Origin: Stereocaulon alpinum
Taxonomy: Eukaryota; Ascomycota; Lecanoromycetes; Lecanorales; Stereocaulaceae
Direction of reading: 5' to 3'
Length of the DNA: 64,000 nucleotides
NCBI GenBank assembly: GCA_018257865.1
Contig: JAEUBA010000003.1
Location: forward strand, 868,001 to 932,000
In this document: positions 10,768 to 22,041 of the stretch, piece by piece
Layout of the letters: each line of letters opens with the position of its first letter
Position numbering within the stretch: the stretch's first letter is position 1
The notes under the pieces: model-generated
Databases searched by the model: none
What the model saw: only the letters and a program-made list of their open reading frames with translations
Told to the model about the DNA's origin: nothing
Made by a program: the position numbers and the translations under genes

Positions 10768-13177
10768 ATGCCTTTCCTCAATATGAATGGCCTCATGCAA
10801 CCTCTGCCTGAACACGAAATCCGACGCAACCAAATCCTTGACAGAGTCAGCATGGTCTTCGAATCCACTACCTCACTTGAGAGGCAGGTTGCTACCTTGC
10901 AAAACAGGAATGAAAACATAGGTCGTGAGCTCATTCGCTGCAACCTGCGCTATACTAACACCGCAATGAATTTCCAAAAGCTTGATGATGAGCTCAAGCT
11001 CTTGAAATCGGCCAATGCTCACCTCGAATTCCGAATCGGTGCTTTCGTTAAGGTCGTTGCCCGAGCAGAAGGGCAGATCGGGTATCTTGAAGAGGCTAAC
11101 AGCAAACTGCAAGGGCAGCTTGATCGCCTCCACCAACGCAATCGCCAGCTAACGCAGGAGTATGGCCAGGTAACTGGGTTGCTGAATGCTGGTAAGACGC
11201 AGCACCAAGAAGCAGTAGATCGAGTCACGGTGTTGAAGACGCAGAATCAGCTTCTCGAAGACGTTGTGGATAGCAACGGTACAGGTGAGAAACCCTTTTC
11301 GACTTCCTTACCAGATATTGTACGCTAAGGTGAGATTCAGTCATTCCACGTCACATCGATACTATGGTCCACGCGGTCAACGACTTTGTCAAGAACGGCC
11401 CAGGTGCTATGGATCGCTTAAAGCTTGTAAATATTCACGATCAACAACCCGAAGTCCCGAACTTCGCTAAAGATCAGCTACTCACTCCACTTCTTAACGG
11501 CACTGCTACTCCAAGCAACACCGCACAATCAAACGACCGTCACGGCATATCCACCAGCGCTTTTACCAGCAGCACGGAAGTGAACGCTCAGCCCGCAACA
11601 AGCTCAGAGATCACTGCGAACAAATCGCCTGAGCTCATCATGCCGAGGCGCGTTAGAGGTGGCAAAGAAGTGCATGACTCCTTTCAGCGCTTCTTGCGCA
11701 ATCAAAATTCTCATTCTGGTGAGTCAGTCTAGTTGTTATTATACGAAGCAAGCTTATCTTTACCAGTAGCCGCGCTCAATGTCACTGGCGGCGCCTCCCT
11801 AACACCGAAGCACGATAATGCGGTCCCTTGCAAGCTCAATCCAGAGTCGGTTCCCTTTACTCCCTCTGCGAGTGTGACACCCCCAAGTGGAACGCTGAAC
11901 CCCCTCAGCGAGCCCTTCGTCACTGCCGGCCGCATCCAGCCTACTGGACCAACCGCTTCTTCTTCTGTTTCGATTTCGGAAGGCAAGAAGCCTCTGCGTT
12001 CGAGGTAATTCTATGTGAACAAAACCTTTCCAATTCTCACTCTAATCATTCACAGCGAATCTCTCGTCCAGTCGGGGGCCAAAGATGAGCCGACTGAGTT
12101 CACATTGTCTTACGCTATGCCGAAGCTCGACATCCAGAAGGCAAAGCCGATCAATGCCTCTACAAGCAGCAATGCTCCGTCTGCTATTGCTGGATTCAAA
12201 AAGGAGACAGTACTACTGCCACATCAGCGTAGCCCAACCGCCCTCAAGGTCGAGCCCCTGCCATCAGCTGACGAAATGTCTGTCACTCACGATGCCGCTC
12301 CCACTGCCATGTCTACCGTGAAGCCAGTCATTCTAGTCACCACCATGGACGACTCTAAGCTTCCATCTCATAAGCGCGCTCTCTCCTCTGCGGCCAGCAA
12401 AGAGATCGGCGAGACCTCTGACGGATGTAAGGCTCTTGTCACTTGTGACGTCTCGACTGCGAACGAGGTTCTAAACGTGCCCAACGTTTCTGTGAAAGGC
12501 GAGACATCGATCTCAGCTTCCAGCATCGATGCTGCTACCCAAAAATGGCTGGATAGCTTTGATGACCAGACCACGCTCGCATCCAACAGCCATCCTGTAC
12601 TCTCTGTTGCAACTAAAGGTGAGTGCCTCATCTCCCTTCCGAGCTCTCCCCAGTTAGAGAACGCAAAGGTCGTGCCCCTTCCGCCAGGCTTCATACCCGT
12701 GACGGCTCCGACCACTACGACGGTTCCAACTACCTCCACCGAGTCAACCAACACCGAAGCCTACGCTGTCCATAAGGACGAAAAGACCCTAGCTTCGGAG
12801 TTCATGGAGGCGGCCAAGAAAAAGATTTCTAGCTTCACTGCGAAGTATGCCAGTGACCCCGAAGCGGAGACACGCAAGGAGCTTGCGGAAATGGGACAGG
12901 CATTGAGGAGCAAGCTAGAAGCAGAAGGATCTGGTGGAATCAATGTGCTTGAGTACTTGGCAACGGTAAGTGACCCCATCGAACATCATCATCTGTATTA
13001 ACGACCGTCTAGGACTATGTACCACGCAAGATCATCGGCACGCACGTTCTTGGCGAATTGCTCGATGAGGCCACCAAGGCCCACGTTCTTATTGAAGGTA
13101 GCCGTGGTAATTGGGAGCCACCGGCGTTGAGCTGGAAGCCCGTCGAGAAGGACGGGAAGGTGTACTACGTGTTGTAG
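10768..13177 (+). CDS. Unrecognised coiled-coil protein, five exons
   Basis: Family not recognised. Exons 10768-11284, 11341-11718, 11767-12004, 12056-12965 and 13013-13177 encode 735 aa. The four introns are 56, 48, 51 and 47 nt, with donors GTGAGA, GTGAGT, GTAATT and GTAAGT, and all junctions keep frame. Residues about 20-170 form a heptad-rich coiled coil (TSLERQVATLQNRNENIGRE and onward). The middle of about 400 residues is Ser/Thr/Pro/Ala-rich and probably disordered. A Lys-rich helical segment (AAKKKISSFTAKYA) follows, then a compact C-terminus DYVPRKIIGTHVLGELL ending SWKPVEKDGKVYYVL. No signal peptide or membrane segment. The architecture would suit a structural or scaffold protein, but that is inference. 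The first ATG after the upstream repeat was used; an in-frame extension lacks an ATG. A decayed copy of the 3' end lies 300 bp downstream. Confidence 0.75.
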
Positions 13178-13580
13178 ATGCGAGAAGACTGAGCTGTGAG
13201 GAAACTGAGATGTGAGAAGATGGAGGAGAATATCGAACTGTTACGGACGACGCTACATCACTAGATCGGATGAGATCACCGAGGGGATATCAGTACTGTA
13301 CCTTTGAATTCATCTTTTAACCTATTCTTCTCTGTTTCAATCACTACTATGACCCTGCGCTAAGTCTTTATACCTTTCCTTTGATACACCTCTATACATA
13401 TCATATCAAGTCGCAGACAGAAACGTGGCCAAGCACTTGGGGAATGTGTGTCACTATCAACGCAGAGACCTGCCATTATGCTGAAGCCTATTAAGAAGAA
13501 TAGGAATATATACTACGTCTTGTAGTGTCGGGGGACTTAAGCTGTGAGAAAACTGAAGAAGGATATCGAACCTTCCATTC
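13178..13580. other. 3' flank holding a decayed duplicate
   Basis: Holds the 3' UTR of the coiled-coil gene and, at about 13480-13571, a degenerate copy of that gene's last coding bases and 3' flank. No intact gene is seen. Confidence 0.5.
13480..13571 (+). repeat. Degenerate duplicate of the upstream gene's 3' end
   Basis: Aligns with 13131-13238 (last codons, stop and 3' flank of the coiled-coil gene). Over the 46 bases ending at the stop I count 11 substitutions, 9 of them C to T or G to A from the gene to the copy, plus one single-base deletion. Similarity continues past the stop to the shared TATCGAAC. The bias resembles repeat-induced point mutation, although the segment is very short for RIP unless the duplication was once longer. 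Confidence 0.6.
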
Positions 13581-14116
13581 ATGGCTGCATCATCAACACC
13601 AGACTCAATTACCAAGGAACTCAGTCCCCCACTCTACCACACCCTCTCACTCATCCTCCTCCTTCCCATCGATCCATCACTACAACACCTCTAACCCATC
13701 TCCCCTCATACCCTCGCCCTCCTCCTACAAACACACAAACTACCCTCACCCGACACCACCAGCAAAACCCCCACTACAGAACATACTCGAGGACATGCGG
13801 AAGGTAAGCTACCATCACATCAAGCAAGCGAAGGCGGTAGCTGCTGATTCTTGTGTAGAAGCGTGTTAGCTGGAGCGAGTTGATGGGGCTACTGGAGGAT
13901 GTAGCCTATGTGAGAGAGCTGTGGAGATTGGGAGAAGCTGGAGGTGGGGTGGGAGCGGGTTGGGGGGAGGGGAGGGGAGGTGGGGGGTGGGTTGTTGATG
14001 AGAGGGAAGTGGGTGTGGGAGGGTTGAGATGTGAGGGGGTTGAGAAGGATGTCGAAGGAGGGTTGAGCAGGATATCAGACCAATATGTTCGGCGTTGTAT
14101 TATCAGTACCATATGA
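13581..14116 (+). pseudogene. Probable broken small gene
   Basis: Not recognised. From the ATG at 13581 one frame reads protein-like sequence (MAASSTPDSITKELS, then LYHTLSLILLLPIDPSLQHL), meets TAA, and continues as PISPHTLALLLQTHKLPSP. CAA to TAA would be a C-to-T change. A second frame then gives NILEDMRK, a plausible intron at 13804-13859 (GTAAGC...TGTAG), and KRVSWSELMGLLEDV followed by YVRELWRLGEAGG and a Gly/Trp-rich tail to the stop at 14114-14116. No usable donor joins the two frames, so a frameshift plus a nonsense change is the simplest reading. A sequencing error, or an exon I failed to find, would make it an intact gene. Confidence 0.35.
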
Positions 14117-14813
14117 GATGTGATTAACAAGAGGACGATGTTAGTAATGTACTGTACATGATTCATACTCAAAGGGAGGATGTACGGCATTGTATGTATC
14201 GAGTAATCGAGACTATGAAATCTGAATGAAGAAAATGTGCTTCGCAATCAAGTGCTCATGTGCATTTGGCATTATACTTTCTAAATGACAAGATGATTGT
14301 TTACCTGACTATTGGTGTTGAGTCTGCTTCTGATGTCTAGATAGCTCAACGAAGTACAGGATTGTTTTGCGAAGTCGCACTTGCTAATGCACCAAAGCTT
14401 CATAATAGCAGCGCCGATGTTCAGATACCGCCTTAGACAAGCCTCGAAAGGTCAGAATCCTGAGCCAAGATCTTTGTGCAGGCTGTCCTAGCAGTGCTGG
14501 CTTAAGCAAGGTCCTTTATATTCCAAGGCCACTACTTCTAGTAATCCTGCTGCGCGTTTCGACCCACTTGCATAGCGAATTTGGTAGGAAGACAGGGACG
14601 ATGATCTGCGCGTCAAGGCATGTGCAAGTCACAGGGCCGTAAGCCGTAACATCAATTCCTTGCGGACGGTAAAAAGCACCCAGAAGTCACATTTGGGAAA
14701 CAACGGTAGTAGCAAGGTTCTATACAAGTCTTGGCCATTAACCAATGCCTCGTGTCTGCCCAACAAAACCCGTCTCTAAGGATGCAGCTTTCGGCTCTAA
14801 CAGCCGTCACTGC
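14117..14813. other. Intergenic, 697 bp
   Basis: No gene or clear repeat recognised; includes the 3' flank of the minus-strand WD40 gene. Confidence 0.4.
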
Positions 14814-17805
14814 TCACACATCTCGAATCTTCCGACCCAGTTCATCGACGCTGACCAGGCCTTTCTCCTTCTCAACCCTAGCCAACTCATTCCTTAGCCA
14901 CCGGTTCTCCACCGCCAGCATATTCCTCTCGTTCTGTTGATCCTTCACCACGTTCTCAAACCAGGCTCTTTGTGCCTCGAACTGCTGCATAATTTCGGTA
15001 CGGAGGTCTGTAAGCGACTCTTGCAGAGTAGACTCCAGAGTGGCCGTACAGTCGCAATGGCGGAGTTCTTCTTTTAGGCTGGCGTTGGTACGGGGAGGAA
15101 GAGAGACATAGTGTGGTCGAAGTTTAGAAGGCTTCGATGGTGAAGGCGTCCTCGTATAGCCCTTGAGTACGATTCCCGTAACGGACTCCTTCACTGTCTC
15201 TGGCGAAGATTCAGGAGAGTGATTTGGTAGACCTTTGCTAAGCTCCGGGATGCGAGGGGATTTCTTAAGTGACGGCCATTGAACGGTTTGATCGTCAGAG
15301 GAAGCAGAGATGGGCGTAATAGTCTCAGTAGTGTCAGGAGAGATTGGTACGCTGACGTGGCCTTTCTGCTTCAAAACTGTCTTAGAGGTCAATGCGCCAG
15401 ATGGGTGCGTGATCTGCAACATGGGCAACGGCTGCTTCAGCGACTCCTTGGGAGAGGGAGCACCCGGATTAGTATTGCCGTCAGAAGTATAGGGACCGAG
15501 GGTGTTTGTGTCACGCGAGGCAGAAGAAACAGATAGGCTGATGTGACCTTTCTGCTTTGAGGCTTTTGGCGAAAGGTCTTTATCTTCTAGCGGTGATGGT
15601 CGTAGCGAAGGGACTGGTTGCTGGGCAAGACCCACGGACCAGTCGACCACTGTTTCGTCCGATCCATCTGAGGGAAGCTGAGAGGACGCTGTCTTATAGC
15701 TTTTAATACTGTCTGACGATGGAGGAGATAATTTGGTCCTATGGTGCGGCGGCTCCGGTGCCCTGCGTTGGGGAGGCGCTCGTCCTATGAGATAAGGCGA
15801 CTCCTGTGCATCAGTCCGGTGATCCTCAGGTTTCTTGTCAGCATCAGAGACAATCGGCGCTGTAGCTTTGGTCTTCGTGACTTGTGTTTTCGGAACAGGA
15901 GGCTTGTGAGGACCGAATATAACTCCGGTAACTCTTGGGTTAGAACTCATTCGCCTGGCCTCTGACACTACGCCCAAATATGTAGGGGTTTGATAGGCCA
16001 TCTGAGATCGGCGCTTTTGCAGTCGACCTCCAGGCTTGGGGCTCGGTCTCGGTGGTATCGGTGGAGGTGTAATCTCGTCTGCCACAGCCGGATAATGCTT
16101 TGTACCAGCGACATGTGCAGATAACTCCGAGAATCTTCGTTTGTGTATGGGTATGTGGGAACCTGCTAGAGGACAATGGGTGGATGTGGGTGAAGTAGCA
16201 GTTTCAACCGTGACGCCATCTGAGGTTGTAGTAGGAGAGGAGATTGGGTCAGTCTCGCGAGTCTGCTCAATGCGTTGTCTTCTAGGTCCTTGTACTTTGC
16301 GTGGAGTTGATGTATGGAATAAGGGATCGACCGTCGTCACTTGGGGCGCATCACATGGTCCAGGCTCTAACCCATACTTTTGCGGAGCTCGCAAATTATT
16401 AGGCTTCCCTGGGCTACTATCCTGCCCACTCTCATCCTTCCCAGCGGCTATAGGAGATCGAGGAAATGCAGGTCTAGCTTCTAGCCGAACTTTTCTGTCG
16501 ACGGGCGTCCATTCCACATCGATAATGCGAGAACCGTCCGCGTCCAAGGCTTGATTCCCTAGTGCCTTGCCATCAAGATCGAATACTAAGACCCTCCCAT
16601 CTTGACGGCCTATGGCAATGTAATAAGCACTGCCCGGCTCCTCATGATTGTTTGATGGCGTTGCATCAGCCTCCCCGTCCAGTTGATGGGAATATAGCCT
16701 TTGCGATGAGCATATTATTGACAAGCTTGTTGCTGGTCGTCGTACATGCCAGGACTTCAGTAGGACGGCTTTGTGTTTCGTGAGCTGGGTAAAGTCCACA
16801 ACGCAGCATTTACCATCAGCACCAACAGTGACTGCGGTTGCGCTGCGTCCGGGAACGAACGCTACTGCTGTTATTCCCGTAGACCTACCTCCTACTCCAA
16901 CCATGCCAGTGCCAGGATCATAGCCATCGAAGGTGTCCACATTCCGAAGTGGAGTCCCGCCCGATGTCCCAGGAGCATGCAGGCCTTTTATGAACGCAAT
17001 TTCGCCACCACTGCCGGACTCTACGTCACTTCTTCGTCGGTCCCCTTTGCCATGTTTCCGGAAGAAGTGTAATGCGTCAAGTACTGCAGCCGTGCCGTCC
17101 GCAAACGCGAGTAAGAAGAAATCCTCGCGGTCTGGGTGGAATGCAGCGGCAACCACTGAAGAGGAAGAGCAATAGGGTCGAATGAGGACCGGTGGCGTAT
17201 GGCGCGATAGGTCAGTCAGGTAGATTGTTGGTGGAGCGACCGATGTTGAGATAAGGAAGTGCGAATTGCAAGATATTGCAAAGACAGATGGCGGTGAAGG
17301 ATGACTGTGGGAAGGGTCCAGAAGCTTCGACTGCTGAAGGGAGTAGGATTGCACGGCATTTTGAAGGGTTGTCGTAAAGAATAGATTCTTAGATTCCTTG
17401 TCATACTGGAGTAGTCTTACACGGCCCTGCTCGGATGTTAGTACAGCTGTGAGGGAAAGAAATCGAAGTACTGACTTCTGAACCCTTCAACCGATAGCTT
17501 CTCTGCAGTCCGCCGTTGAACTCGTGCAATACTACCACTTGGCTGTCGGCGACTGCAAGCATCTCACTACCACTTGTGACCCGTTTGGCGGCCACAATGC
17601 CTTCGGATCCCGACCGAAAAATCTCCGTAACGCCGTGAGCATCCCATATGTAGACTCCTCTTGTCGTAGTGACGATCAAGTGATGCTGCGGTGGAAAAGC
17701 GAAGATGTGCTGGTCATAGGTGCCGAATTCCTCTATGGCGATGGATGGATCGTGGCGCTGTAGGGTACCGGGCACTGATCTTGCTGCCCTAGTATGCTTC
17801 GTCAT
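14814..17805 (-). CDS. WD40-repeat protein with C-terminal coiled coil, NEDD1-like
   Basis: Exons 17805-17476 and 17426-14814 encode 980 aa; the 49 nt intron has donor GTCAGT, a CTAAC branch site and a GCAG acceptor. The N-terminal ~320 residues look like divergent WD40 blades (for example VFAISCNSHFLISTSVAPP, VVAAAFHPDREDFFLLAFADG and YYIAIGRQDGRVLVFDLDG). A long Pro/Ser/Thr-rich disordered region follows. The last ~75 residues are a coiled coil (LTDLRTEIMQQFEAQRAWF, then ERNMLAVENRWLRNELARV). In animals this order, with a similar VEMLRQF-like terminal helix, is NEDD1/GCP-WD, which recruits gamma-tubulin ring complexes to centrosomes and spindles. I infer a fungal NEDD1-like protein at the spindle pole body; another WD40 scaffold is possible. 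It lies downstream of RTC5 on the same strand. Confidence 0.75.
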
Positions 17806-18145
17806 CGCTGCGTCTGGCTGTATGTCATTGGGAGAGCCTGTGGTTGTTCTGAGATAGTTGTCCTCTTTAAGAAAATGCCGATTTGATGAGGACTTGGTCG
17901 GAGAAGGTGCGATGGATGGGCGTCTTGATGGAACTTGAGCCGTTCGATGAGAACCAAAAAGGAAGGCATAACCACTTAAGCTGGGAGGCCACAGATGCGA
18001 TGCTACTGGCTTGTAAGAGTTTGCCCTCAGCCGTCATTATTTAGAGTTGCTAACGCGCGAGCTTGACTCGTCTGTCACACTGCAATCACTCGCGCGTTGG
18101 ATATCGACCGAGAAATCCATTCCGTCGCTGTGAATGCCCGAACGA
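17806..18145. other. Intergenic, RTC5 to WD40 gene
   Basis: 340 bp between co-directional minus-strand genes; it must hold the WD40 gene's promoter. No specific site recognised. Confidence 0.4.
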
Positions 18146-20089
18146 TTAGCCCATGCTTCCGCCGCTAGCATTGTGACCGCTCAGTAATCCTGCCATTTCC
18201 AGCAGGGCTCTGTCCGACTCAATATCTTTGCCCATTTTGATATTCTTTCTCGCGGCCGCTTCTCGCTCCTCAAAAGCCCACGCTGCTCTCTGCTTTTCGG
18301 CTTCCTCGTCCCCACCGCAGCCCCAGATTTCTAGGCTTTCAATTTCAAAGCGATCTTGCCAGTCTGTTCTGCGGGTTTGGCTTGGATGAAACGAACCGCC
18401 CCCAGTACTGTCGTGATTGAAGACCCCATATTCTAGTGACGAATCAAGTAGAAGGGAAACAGGGCCCAAGTTTGGCTTTGATGAGAGACCTGAGACTGGT
18501 CTCGCACGAGGTGGAGGGCTTCCGAAGCTGATTCCACTTTTAGTAAAGGTAGCGTACTCTTTACTGATCGTACTAGCTCGGAAGACCTCATGGATTGGCT
18601 CGAGCTGGAAAAGCAAAGTCTTGGATCCGCCTATCGCCTCCTTGTATGTATGCTTCCAAGGAACGTCTAAGTACACGCCGAAGACTACCCTTCCAGATGT
18701 ACTGTTACCTGAAGAACCATTGGGAAACCGCTTTGGGGGCAGTGTGTCTGCATATGCTCGTTCTCGTGCGCCATCAGGCTCTGAAGCCAGGCGAGTTCCG
18801 GAAACAAGAAGAATACTTGGTGCGTGCCAATTGAAGACCTTTTGTTCCACTGAGCCCATGCTGAAGCCAGCGTCAGACCCTTGGTACAAAGGCCTCAAAC
18901 GACGGAAGATGTTGTTTCCTTTGAGGAAGAAGGCCAGCTGGCTAAGCACGTTGAGGTCAAGGATTTCACCCTCTTGGGGTAGAAGTGGTTCGAGTGGGTC
19001 ATCAGGCTCTTCTGGGATAATCGGTGAAGCTACGTTTGTTGGCGACAGTGGTGCAGATGCAGACGACCTCCGGCGACGCTTGTGCAGGTCGATGTTCTTG
19101 CTGAAGAGGAAATGCTCGAAAAGTGGGTTCAGCCCATCGAACATGTATGGCAAGGAGACTGGAATGATCATGTTGAAGGGCTGATAGAATATACCTGCAT
19201 TTTGTTCGGGGGTGAAGGACCATAGTATGCTGTCAGCGACTCGACGAAGGCCAACAAGCCTCTTCTCTGTCAGTCGCTGAGCATGCCTTGAGAGGCTTTC
19301 CCGTGCATCTAGAGGAGCAATCACAAGTAGTAGCATGAGCAGCCGCCTGAAATTATCGACGGGTATTTGAGCGTGATGAATCTTCGTATCAGCCCTCATA
19401 TCGTGTTTGAAAACTTCAATAGCATTTAGTGATTCAAGAGCGGCAAGAGCAAGCTCGTCATCGTCTTCCTCTTCCTCGTCGTCATTCGAAGGTTTGTCAA
19501 TCAAGAATCCTCCGGTATAGCGCGGCTCGATAGGTGATGCAATGGCTGACTCTGTTCCTTCCGAGCCGGCTTCTTTCAACTCATCCAAGGTTTCCTTGGA
19601 CGGTCTTTCGTACATAGAGCTCATCCTTCGGTCGAACACCGCAAGGCTTCTAAAGAGTAGCTTGTTGCGGTCCGTCTTCCCATTTTTCAAGACCTTCCGG
19701 TATCTCTCAGTCATTATCACTACCACCTTAAGCAGCGCCTCAATCGTCAATATACTGGGTGCGAGGCTCGGGAACGGGAAGGCTCCGAGGTAGGTCGCCA
19801 TTTGGTTCAATAATGGTCCGGGACCAATGGCATCTGGTATGACAAGAAATCGGCAAAGTGTCTCCTCTTTCCAGTAGTGTATGCCATCTCGCTCGTCGGC
19901 CAGCGACCGAAAGACATCTTTGAAATGTGTAATTTCGAGAGGGGTGAAGCACTTTCTAGCAAAGCGTTGTGCGAGCTCGTGGCTTAGTTGCTCTATTCAG
20001 CAATTAGTCGTGACCAGTCTCGAGGCAACTGAAGATGTACCTGTGGACACATTGCGAGCCGCCTGCTCTTGCGAGTGTTCTTGACCCAT
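18146..20089 (-). CDS. rtc5: Restriction of telomere capping protein 5 (TLDc domain)
   Basis: Exons 20089-20041 and 19992-18146 encode 631 aa. The small first exon (MGQEHSQEQAARNVST) ends in a phase-1 GTACAT donor and rejoins at EQLSHELAQRFARKCF, the conserved RTC5 start. MGQ fits an N-terminal Gly-2 that could be myristoylated (inference). The N-terminal helical part includes ITHFKDVFRSLADERDGIHY and YLGAFPFPSLAPSIL. An acidic insert with a run of Asp/Glu follows near residues 185-200, then the TLDc domain at about 350-590 (LAFFLKGNNIFRRLRPLYQG, VVFGVYLDVPWKHT, FEIESLEIWGCGG). TLDc proteins associate with the V-ATPase, and yeast Rtc5 has been linked to its disassembly at the vacuole. The name comes from a yeast telomere-capping genetic screen. 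Confidence 0.92.
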
Positions 20090-22041
20090 CTTTCAGATCG
20101 CATCAAGCTCCACGACGCTGGAGACGCTCGAGAAGCTGAGCTAGACATCCTGAGATCCGTTATCTTATCTTAGCGTGATAGCTCTAGCAGGGTTCGCGGG
20201 CTTCTAGGCCGAGCTACCAGCCGCCCGGAGGCGACTCTAGACGAGCCTAGAGTCCATTATCGCGCCCCTATCGAGCCCCGTGGAGTGAAGCGAGCAGGAG
20301 CATTCTGGGGACCAATCTTGTCGCCTGGATAACCTACTGCGGGGCTCGTTCCAGGCGGACGGCACACGCGGTGGTGACCTTGCAAAGAAAATCCCAGAAG
20401 CTGGAGCATGTCTCGCCCCAGTCCTCTGCAATCAATACCTATCAGTAATCATATTTGGCCTCTGACTTCTTGGTACGTGCCAAGCGACTACTGTTTGTTT
20501 CCGATTCTAGCATGTTGTTATGATGGGTCGATAGTTAACATCAAATGAGAGATGGTGCTCGCAAAAGTCAACAAGTTTTCGGCTATTTGGATCCACTACT
20601 CGCATACAATCCTGTCGCAGAATCATCACGTTTGCTTACGATTTAGGCTGTTGGGCAAATATTGAAATTGAGATTGAGGGATAGAAGCCTCTGTGAAGGT
20701 AGCTTATCTCCTGTATATTCAACATATTTTGGGGGGATATCGATGATTCTCAGTGAATCTCATAGCACCAGCCTTGGCAGATCTTAAAGATTTCAACTAT
20801 GTGACTTAGCCAATCACGCACAATTTGTGCATCTGGCTTAGGCAGATATCGTCGTCAACGTAGAGAACATCGGTTCAGGTTTGTGTTTCAATCTGCCTTG
20901 CTCTACTTATTCGAGAGATGTCTTGAATTTGCCTCCTGCGACTCCATTTCATCGTACGAAAATAACTGTAACACCTGATCCCCTTTCCAGCACTTCGTGC
21001 TTTCCACCCGCTTGTGTGACCCTTATCCCTACTCCATACATGCTCTCAGGATCCCCTGATCCCTCCGTCTACGACTTGCCTTATGACAGCCGCGGTAAAT
21101 CCAGAGGATCAGGTTCTTGTGCTCTTGTTCGCTCTCATATACGCTGAATTCAAGCTATCTGCTCATACAAAGTTCATCACCCTGTTGATGAGTTGACAAC
21201 GCTGCCTAGGTGCCTTCTTGATTTTGACTTCACGCCAGCACGGGTTCCCTGCTCTTAGCTGCCAACCTCCTCAAGAATCTTGACTTGGGGTCTACCCTAC
21301 AACAATTCGGCCGAAACGCGTAGGCATACGTTTCTTGGTTTCACGTCCTCCAACTCATTCTCATGGCTGTCGCACGGGGAGTAGCACACGGCTTCCCAAT
21401 ATGTAGTGTCACGCCAGCTATCGTTGCAACTGCATACGGCCGGAGGTATGATGATCTTCGAGAACACCGCAATAATGGTACTGATCATATGAACAAGCGG
21501 TACACGTATACGTAAGGATTAGCGAGCAATAGATCATTAACATTCATTCTTCTCTTGTGCACTTGTCCTTGTTAAAACGACTTCAGACAGCTGTTGTGGT
21601 CTCACTCATGCTCTTTGAATTCCCCATTTGGAGCGACATCCTGTTGCTCAATCCAATTCAATGAGTATATCCGGCGTTTTCCCGTTTTCCCATGGGTCCA
21701 TGCTGCTCGAACACGCACAACCACCGTTTGCAGCACCTGGTTGTTCATGTCTTTGTTGCCGGTGTTAAGGAATCGCAGTCAATGACTGCTTGCAAAGTTT
21801 TGAGATTTCGAGCCTTGACCTTTGGATGTTCGCAGATTCGTGTAGTCTATGGTGAATTATTGCTTTGTTGGAAGGTTTGTGGTGTCTCGGTACATATTTA
21901 TTGGAGGTTCAGTAGCTGTTGCTTGCCGATATGGATCCCTTGCTTCATGTCTGTAATGTCAGATTAGTCAGCTGAATACTAGAGTCTTAAATAGGCTCTC
22001 CTTCCTAATGCCAACTACTCACCATTGTATGGTTTGCCATC
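20090..22041. other. Gene-poor stretch, 1.95 kb
   Basis: Starts with the RTC5 promoter. A GC-rich patch at about 20100-20400 stands out from the AT-richer sequence to its right and might be a worn mobile-element fragment, but no transposase motif or terminal repeat was seen. No gene supported. Confidence 0.4.

Noticed and set aside
20100..20460. GC-rich patch suspected as a transposon remnant
   Set aside because: No terminal repeats, target-site duplication or transposase motif found by eye.
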